The position numbers and the translations under genes were made by a program. Below, in pieces: positions 1-9,400 of a stretch of DNA of 64,000 nt. The notes beneath the pieces are model-generated. The model did no database searches. It saw only the letters and a list, made by a program, of their open reading frames with translations, and was not told where the DNA came from. The stretch is taken from assembly GCA_008828725.1 (NCBI GenBank), contig MEHQ01004461.1, positions 977,681 to 1,041,680 of the forward strand, in the 5' to 3' direction. The first letter of the stretch is position 1. Each line of letters opens with the position of its first letter. This DNA comes from Saccharina japonica (taxonomy: Eukaryota; Sar; Phaeophyceae; Laminariales; Laminariaceae).

Positions 1-73
1 TCGTACGTATCTTTTATCTCGTGTACGTCGGTGTGACTGAACCGCCTTCCGACGCAGCCTGCTGCCATCTTGT

Positions 74-300
74 GCTGTCAACCATTCTTTGTTTATTCTG
101 CCAAACCATTGTTTACTTATTCGGTCAACCATTGTTGGCTTATTATGTCAACCATTATTTACTTGTTTAGCCAACAATTGTTTTTTTCAATCAACCATTG
201 TTTTTGCTTACTCTGTCAACCATTGGTTTTGCTCACTCTGTCAACCATTGTTGCTCACTCTGTCAACCATTGTTGCTCGTTTATTCTGTCAACCACTACT
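74..300. repeat. Degenerate tandem repeat in the first visible PPR intron
   Basis: About ten units of 20-27 nt built on TGTCAACCATTGTT run up to the acceptor of the first visible exon. The later units (235-300) are nearly identical and the earlier ones more diverged. The T-rich strand reads as intron and supplies the polypyrimidine context. Confidence 0.85.
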
Positions 301-317
301 GTTCGCTTGTTGTACAG

Positions 318-432
318 GTGCGGGCGGGGGAAGCAGTGGAAGAAGGCCTTGGACATGCTAGCCGAGATGCGGGCGGAAGGAGTCGCGGTGAACTCCTTCG
401 TGTACTGCTCCGCGATAGACGCCTGCGCGAAG
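318..432 (+). CDS. PPR gene, first visible exon
   Basis: The acceptor is TGTACAG before 318 and the donor is GTACGA at 433. The first base completes a codon begun in an exon outside the window. It encodes 38 residues starting C-G-R-G-K-Q-W and ending S-A-I-D-A-C-A-K, which is one PPR unit plus the first helix of the next. Confidence 0.88.
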
Positions 433-3400
433 GTACGATTGGACTCTCGGCAAGGCAACAGCGGTGTCACAGCAGTACTATCACAGCCGTTTTGCCATCC
501 AAATGGTATCACAGTAGTTATCACAGCAGTAATTACGTACTTTGGGCATCTATCGGGGAGCAATCAGACGAAGGAGTTAGACCGACACGATACTCCTTGT
601 GTTCAATGTGAAACTTAAACTTCCTACGGGACATCCAGCCCTAACCTTGATATTCCTTTCGCTTCTCTTCCGTTCGCTTTTGTTTGGGTTGGTTTGAGCC
701 GCGTTTACCGCAATTCTGAATTATTATATAGGATAAAGTATACCGGTAGAAATCGGGGACTTGGTTGTGGCCCGCGTGTGGTTCCAGTGTTATGAGACCG
801 AATATTTCGAAAAACGCCGAAAATACTACTTTAGACCCTAAACCTAACCCTAACCCCAACCCCGACCCCGCCCCGACCCATATGAGCTTTGTCTCGAAAA
901 AATCAGGCGTTTTTTTTTTTGAAAAATTGGTCGACCACACTAAAAGCTATATACTAAAATATTCCCATATTTCCATACTTTATGCTAGATAATAATTCAG
1001 TGGTGCGGTAAAGGCTACTGGTTGGTTTGGTTGTTTAAAGCATTGGTTGATGAAAGCATTGACTCGAGCTACGCTAGGGGTTGCAGTTTTCAATCATCGC
1101 ACTGGCGGGAGTACTCAAATCATTGCAGCTCGGGAGCTATCATACGCAATAGCCAATATCCAGTAGGCTGGGACCCGATGTGTATTTTATCGCATGGCCG
1201 TATTGCTCGTTTGATATCCTACTTTGTAGTGGACGGGAGGCGTATCGGCCTATTATTAATAATAGGTTGTTGGATTGACTTACAGTATTATAGTAACAGC
1301 AGCAGTGTAGAGCTCCTCAAGTGACCACCCACAGAAAGTTTCCAATAGGTGCTACTCGTACCCCTACTTATATTACGGGTGATCATAGTGAATAGGGCCA
1401 AATGTTGGTATTAATAGTAAGAATAGGGAAACATTTAGAGGTTTTTGGGTGTACCGTAGGTCCTATTTACTAGTATTTACTATGGTCCCCCGTATTAGTA
1501 GGCAAACACGCGCCCTTTTCGTGCCGTTTCGTTCCTTCAATCACCCCGTTTCGGTTATTTTCGTTTCGTTTCGTTTCGTTTCGTTTCGAACTATGTATTA
1601 CCAGGGAGGGCAATGGCGGAAAGCGCTGGTTCTGCTGCAGGAAATGGAGGTGCTGGACTGCCTACCCCCGAACATGCACTGCATGAACTCCGCCATAGAT
1701 GCCTGCGGCAAGGTATGATGACTGCTACGAGTATGTATGCTATACGGGTATGATATACCAGGTACCTGGTACGTCGTACCTAGAGTACGATAGCGCACTA
1801 CGTACACTATTAATAGCATTACGCTGTTAAATGTAAAGTTAAACCTTGAAAGTTATAGTATCCCTGGTATCTACATGTCGCTGTTAAATGTAGTGAATGT
1901 AGTGAATGTAGTGAGTGTAGTGCTATCCCTCGAAAGGTATGATCTCCCTGGTGTACGATGGTGCACTACGTACAGCAGTACTGGTACCCTCACAACGTAC
2001 TGGTACAGCAGTACTGGTACTCTCACTACGTACAGTAGTACTGGTAGTGACAGTACTGGTAGTGCAGACTACGCTGTTTAGGTGATAGTGTTGAGCCTTG
2101 GAACAAATGTGTCGCTGGCCGAACGATTAGCTCCCCGCGAAGGAACAAAAAGCCTACTAGTAACCTAAACTGGAGTGCTCCGTCTACTTAACTTATTGAA
2201 GCTGCCATCCATATGCAAGTCCGCCTCACAAGCGGTTCTTAGAAGGATGCAGCTCACCCTTCATGCGACTCGCCGGGCACCTCACGGCGCTTCGCGCTTG
2301 GTGCTAGCAATGCCTGCCTGGCCGGTGAAAACCCGATGTGCTCCGTCCCGGCATTGTAGGCATGCGAGGGTCTCTATGGTCATACGACTACGGCCGTGCA
2401 CGACACGAGTACACCCCCCGCCCCCCCATATTCCGCCTCGAAAGGGATGCGTGGTTACTGGTCAAATGACTAAGGCAAGCAAATAATGAGTACGCCCGCC
2501 CCGCCCCTAAGGTGCTTTCTATATTGTTATTGGATGGTTCTTGTGGTAGCCACTGTGTTTGTGTTTTTTTTTTGTGCTTGTGCTTACTATTATTGTTGTG
2601 GTTACGCCTTTTGTTGTGCCTGTGCTTGTTCTTTTGCTTATGCTTGTGCCTGTGCGTGTTGTTGCGCTTTGTTGTGCTTGTGCTTGGGCCTGTGTTTTTG
2701 TTTTGTTTTCGCTTGTACGCGTTATTTGCTCACGTGACGTTTTTTGTTCGTTTGTTTGTCGTTTGATGCTATTTTTGTTTTTCGTTTTGGGAGTCAGGCG
2801 GGAAGGCAGGGCGAAGCTCTGGCGGTGCTGTCGAGGATGCGAAGGGTCGGCATAAAGCCGAACGAGGTTTCCTACCTCTCCGCGATATCAGCGTGTTCTA
2901 GAGTCGCAGACTGGCAGGAGGCCTTGAGGCTGCTGCAGGAGATGATCGACGACGGAATACCGCCGGACCTGAAGTGAGTACCATCGCCATGATAGGGCTG
3001 TCAGTTAGCCGACTAGTAGTTAGTTGGCCAGGTATTACAGTTAGTTGCGATATCGGCGTGTGCTGAGAGTCGTGAACTGGCAGGAGGCCGTACGTCTACT
3101 GGAGGGGGTGGTCGACGAAGAAATATGGACAGACCTTAAGCGAACCCAATTACTAGGGCTGTCAGTCGGCCGACTATTATTAATAGTTGCCGACTGCTGA
3201 TAGTGATTTGAGGCGTGTCAAACGGTGTATTTCATGGGATTATAGCATGTACCAGTCTTCTCGTAGGAAGATGGCGGGATTAATGCCAGCACGGTGTGAA
3301 AATATGAATCGCAGGCAAGTGAGCACACTTGCGTGCTGCGTGCGTGCACGAGTAGTGTTGAAATGTCGAAATGGCGGTAGCTGCGACTTTACCATGCAGC

Positions 3401-6400
3401 CATCTTGACATCCTCGCCTTGTGTGCCCGCCTCGTATTTCCGTCGCGATGGTACACGGGGGTGTTGGTGGAGGTGTTGGTGTTGGCGGTGTTGGTGTTGG
3501 TGGTTGGTGGGGGTGTTCGTGATGTTGGCGTCGTTATTGGTGCTGTGTCGGTGGTGGTAGTTGTGTGGATTGTTGTTCAGGCGTGTGATGTTAAGTTTGT
3601 CTGTTTCGAGTGATTTAGTTTTTCCTGGACCACGATCATGCAACGGTAGTGAGTGTTGCGCTGTTTTCTTTCGCGTTCTCATGACGGCTACAACCATGCC
3701 AACGACCATGCCAACGGCTATTGCAACACACCATGTTAGCAATCATGGCAACGGCCACGATAATAACCATGACAGCGACTATGACAACAGTATCCACGAC
3801 AATGACCTGGGAACAACCATGAACGTAACCATGGTAATAACCACAACAGCATGACAACGGCCGTGGCAATAAGCATGGCAATAACCGCGAAAATAACCAT
3901 GACAACATCCATGAGAATAATATGACCACGTCCATGAGAAGAACCATGACAGCAACCATGGCAATATAACCATAACAGCAATTAGAACATCTATGATGAC
4001 ACCCATTGACGGCGATGCCTTCTGAATGTCATGGCTATGGCAACTGATTGATGGAGCAGGCGTTACGGCTTGGTGATCGCGGTGTGCGCTAGCGGAGCGT
4101 AGCAACGACTATGACGACAACAATCATGACAATAACCATGACAACGCTTTTCTGCTATTCCTCTGCCCATGTGGAACCCATCGGTGGAGCAGGTGTTACA
4201 GTTCGGCGATCGCGGCGTGCGGTAACGGGGGGAGGTGGAACGACGCGGTGCGACTGCTTGACGACATGCGGGCTGCAGGGACGGCGCCTAATGTGGTGAG
4301 ACGAGATACATGCTACAGCAGTACTGTAGTATATACACCCCATGAGCGCACCCGATGACATTCGTACCGTGCTGAATAACCAGACAATACTTCGTACCGC
4401 TCTGCCTTTATTTCTGATCGCATCGAGACATCGATCTAGGACTATTGTACAAGCACATTCCTTCGTCATGATGCTTGGGAATACTGTTAATACAAAGTGT
4501 TACGGTTTCGTATTGCCCATGTACGACGTATGTGGCTAGCTATCGTCCTGTATATAGTTTTTAGTACTGAAAATATAAACGATTGTCAGGCTAATTCTTA
4601 TGCCGGCGGATTGAGAGGATCGAAAAACTCGCTTTCCGATCCACTACACATTCGACGGGGTGTGTCTGGATGCCTTCCCTATCGCCAATCGGATCGATTT
4701 TGCAGTTTTGTTTTGCTCTTCCTGGGGGCGGTTGATACGAGAGTTGAAAAATGCTTCGTGTCCTGCTCGCGGGTTCTAGGAGGTGCTGCGCTGCCAGCAG
4801 CAGCAGCAGCAGTAGAGAGCAGCAGCAGCAGCAGAGCAGTCAACCCAGCATCGGAGAGGTGTTTAGGCTGCCGCTGGGTGGTGTGACCGTGTGTTTGGAG
4901 GGGTGGAGAGAGATGTGATGAGGTTCAAAAACTTTTTCGATTGGGAAATTCCATCCACGAATGTGTTGACGGGATTCGTGGATTGGATTTCTCAATCGAA
5001 AAAGTTGGGGTCGAAAAGGCTCTTTTTCAACTGTATAAGAAAGCCCGATTGTGTCTCCAATCGGAAACCGGCTTTTTCGATTCACCTATCCGACTGCATA
5101 AGAATTAGCCTCAGCTGTGAGTTCTGGTGAGTTTTTTTTTTTTTTGTTACACTCATCTCTCGAAGCTGCGGGATGAACACGAACGCACGTGATTTAGCAC
5201 CAAGGGAGAGTTGCGCTACACTACCGCAGAGCGTCTTGAAAAATCGCCGGACATATTGGACTTCTACATTTGTTTTGGCGTCAAGACGGGGCTGCCAGAT
5301 CGTTCTCACCCCCATCTTCTTTTTTCTCGGTTGTCACCGATGGATGTTGTTGTTGCTGTTGTTGTTCGTCATGTTGTTGTTGGTGTTGCCGTGGTGGTGA
5401 TTGTGGTTGTTGGTGGTGTTGGTGGTGTTGTTGCTGTTATTTTGGTGAGGATTGTTATGGATGCGATTGTGGTGGTTGTGGTGGCCAAGGTTCGTGGTGT
5501 TGGTGTCGTTGGGGCTGGTACTGCTGCTGTTTTTGTGGTTGTCGTTGCTGCAGTTGTTGTTTTTCTGACATGGCTCATCTCCACAGTCTAGTCGGTGGTC
5601 ACAAATACACCCCCCAATAATTCGGTTGTGCATGTGTGTGTTCTTGGTCTCAAATACTGTTTTTATTTGTTGGTGTTTCCCAGGTCTGCTACAACGCTGC
5701 GATCTCCGCCTGCGGGAAAGGCAGGCAGTGGCAGCGCGCGGTGGGCTTGCTGGACGTGATGCGCGAAAAGGGCATCGCTCCGGACCTTATTAGCTACAAT
5801 GCGGCCATCGACGCCTGCGGGAAAGGGGGCAGGTGATTGCATGCAGTTCGCATACCGCTTACCGTGTACTGTAATCAAGTGATAAGATAACACACCCCTC
5901 AAACGAATGTGATGTTATAATGTTATCTTGCTGATTTTCTCGGTAAGGGCGGGAGTTGGCAAACGCCGAGCCACGTGTCTATGGGAATATATCTCGACAA
6001 GATTCAGACGGACCGCAGAGGTGATTTTCCTTAGAAGGTTTGAAGGGGGGGGGGTAGAGTGCAAACCCGAGCGATGTGCCTTTGGAAATATCTCGACGAG
6101 ATCGGTGGAAATATCTCGACGAGATCGATGGAAATATCTTGACGATATCGGTCTCGACGAGATGTTTCCGCAGTCGCCATTTTCGTGGTGTGTGCGTTCT
6201 CGGAAATTCATTCAATTTTCGTGGTGTATGCGTTCTCGAAAATTCATCCCAGCGGTGTTATTTTGATTACAGTACACTTTTACTAAACAAAATACTACCT
6301 AGTACGCATTTTACCACCTGGTTCCAGGTATATCGACATATCGTTATTATTAGTATTAATATTAATAGTAACGATTCCTACCTGCACAAAATGGACACTT

Positions 6401-9400
6401 CACATAATAGTCTCTTCCAATAGTATCCAATTAGCACTGCTGTACGTAGCGATTCGTACCTGTGAAAACACTCTCATTGGTTCAGCACTTTTTCGCTTCG
6501 TTTCTGCTGTACGTGATGCTTCACGTTTCTGTGCGTTTTGCTTATTTTTTGTCGCGTGTTTTGCTCTATATATGTTTCATTATGTTTCGCTTCGTTTTTG
6601 TTGTTCCGTTTCGTTTCGTTTCGTTTCGTGTTTGAAGGTGGGAAGAAGGCCTGCAAATTTTCGTGGACATGGTGAAGGCGGCGGAGGCTCCTCGTGATCC
6701 GGGGACGTTGGCCCCGATGCCCCCCGTCCCCGACGCGACTACTTACGGCGCCGCCATCACCGCGTGCAGCAGGGGCAAGCAGTGGCAGATCGCGCTTCGT
6801 CTCTTGGACGACATGCAAGAGAGGGTGAGACTTCACTACGTACCCGTTTCCGCACAATCTCACCCCGAACCTCACCCCCCCCGAAAACCCGAAACCCGAG
6901 CCCCCCCCCCCCCCCCCCTTCGCGCTTGGTGCTAGCAATGTCTGCCTGGTCGGTGAAAACCCGACATGCTCCGTCCCAGCGTTGTAGGGATGCGAGGGTC
7001 TATGGTCATACGACTACGGCCATGCATGAAAATGAAGTACCCCCCATCCAGACCACTACCTCCACATTCTACTAACAATATTTGGTCCTATTAGTACTTA
7101 CCATGGTTCCCTGTTCTACCCCCCTGCTATGACGGGGGACCATAGTAAACACTAGTAAATAGGACCAAATAGTATAAGTAGAAATAGGTACGAAAATGTA
7201 TAGGTTTTTGTGTGTACCGTAGGTGCTATTTAGTACCAGTAGTATTTACTATGCCCCCCCGCAATAAGTACCTCAATCCCGAACCAAACCTCTCCCCAGT
7301 CCTACGAGGTACGAGTATCTCTCTTGTTTTGACCTATATGCTTGTACTTGGAAATGAAATACGGACGCCCGATGATGTAGTTTACGTTGTCTTGTTACTC
7401 CGTTTCTCGTTTTTTTTTCCATCCCCTTTATTATCTTCGCCCTTCTTTTCTCTCACCTTCCTAGTCGTAACTCATTCCTCGTGGACTCGCATTTGTCCGA
7501 CAAAATAAACGACACCAACTGTACGTGCGAAGTACCGGAACCCTGAATCAAACCTCTCCCCTCCTCTCCTCTCCTCTCCAATCCTCTCTCTCGTACCCAA
7601 TTTGGGCAAGGAACTATGTCCGGTGAAAAAAAACACTACGAACTGTAAGCACCAAGTACCGGAACCCTGCACTTCGCCTCTCACTGATACATACTCATAC
7701 CCAATGGGGGTGTGGAAATTTGTCCGGAATTACAAACAACATTGTACACTGTACACATCACGTGCCGTACCTGATCTCTGAAGCAAACCCCTCCTCTCAC
7801 TCATAAAATACTCACACCCAATTTCGGCGTGAGAATGTGTCGATGAAAAAAAGAAGTACTCTACGCACCAAGTGCCTGGACCTTGAACCAAATCTCTCCT
7901 TTCTTACTCGTACATACATACTCGTGCCCTATGTGGTCGCGTACAAATGTCCGGTAAATAACCAATACTATACTACTCCGTGTTCATCCATTAACTTGAA
8001 AAAATATCAGCAGTGAGATCGAGCATTTTCGTCGAAAGTCATCTTTGCGAGCTATGTGTGATATCATACGAAGTATCATATCATACCTCCATCGCGCTCA
8101 CGCATCAAGTACTGCTGTTGTCTCTACCTCAACCCTGAATCAAACCCCTTTCTCATAGATATATATACTTCGTATAAAATACATACTTCGTACTATTACG
8201 TACTTAAACGCAATGTGTGTGGCGCAACCATTGTGTGTGTTGGACCGTTCCATCTCTTGTCCTTCCCCCCCCCCCCCGCTTAATCCCTGCTCGTCTATCA
8301 CGTTGTGTCCGGCGGGTGTGTGTGTTTCGACCGTGGACAGGGCGTGACGAGAACGGAGGGGGTTTTCCAGGCTACCTTGGCGGCGTGTGCGAAGATGGGT
8401 CGGTGGAGGGAGTGCATCGTCACGCTCGACAAGATGCGCGGTAGCGGCCTCCTCCCGCAGGTGAGGCTCGGCAGAAAATCCTGTTTCTCGTGCTGGTGCT
8501 GATTATTATTATTTTATTTTTATTTTTGGCATGCACGCTGATTGGTTGACCTACCGTATTAATGTTGCGGGGGTGCTTTCTCGTGTGTCGGCCTGACAGT
8601 TGGGTTTTCTCGTGTATAGGGTAGTGAATGTGTGGTATTAGTGACGGTCGCACCCACCCGTACACCCACCCATCCCCACTCCAAATGCTGACGTTCACTA
8701 CCACACCCCATGTTGACAAAATGTGTGATTTATTTTGTAACGAGCGCTCGAATGCTAGAGGTGTCTATCAGGAGTAGGAACGGTGCCCCATTATTTCGAA
8801 AGGGACGCGTGGTCAATGGTCAAATTACTAAGACAAGCAAAACAAATGAGTACGCCCCTGAAACCCGACGTGCTCCGTCCAGGCGTTGTAGGGATGCAAG
8901 GGTCTGTAGTCACACGACTACGGCCATGCACGACTGAGTACCCCCCCCCGTCCCCGTCCCCGTCCCGGCATTGTAGGGATGCGAGGGTCTATGGACATAC
9001 GACTACGGCCATGCATGGATGCATGGCATGAGTACACCCCCCCCCCTCCGCAATTATTTCGACGCTGTCATCCATATGCAAGAAAGTCCGCCTCACAAGC
9101 GGTTGTTGGTAGGATGCAGCTCACCCTTCATGCGACTCGCCCAACACCCTACGGCGCTTCGCGCTTGGTGCTAGCAATGTCCTGTCTGGTCGGTGAAAAC
9201 TCGACGTGCTGCGTCCCAGCATTGTGGGGATGTAAGGGTCTACGATCATACGACTACAGCCATAAACGGCATGAGGACCCCTCCCCCCCCCCAATGCTGA
9301 CCGCCACCCCTACCCCCCACGCCACCACGCTCAACCTACAACCGCGCGTGACACTTGACGTGGCATGGCTATTGTCCGATGCAAATGGTGGACAGGTGGT

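Larger units (their letters stand above)
433..1604 (+). other. PPR intron 1 contents
   Basis: It holds C-rich telomere-like sequence at about 837-880, a MITE-A copy at 1373-1494 and a TTTCG microsatellite at about 1552-1588. I see nothing coding in the rest. Confidence 0.7.

Noticed and set aside
70-618. Single-exon gene containing the first PPR unit
   Set aside because: Its N-terminal part is the translated TCAACCATTG repeat and its C-terminal part reads into an intron; only 318-432 is PPR.
5334-5633. His/Asn/Thr-rich proteins on the - strand
   Set aside because: They are translations of the GTT/GGT tract in PPR intron 4.
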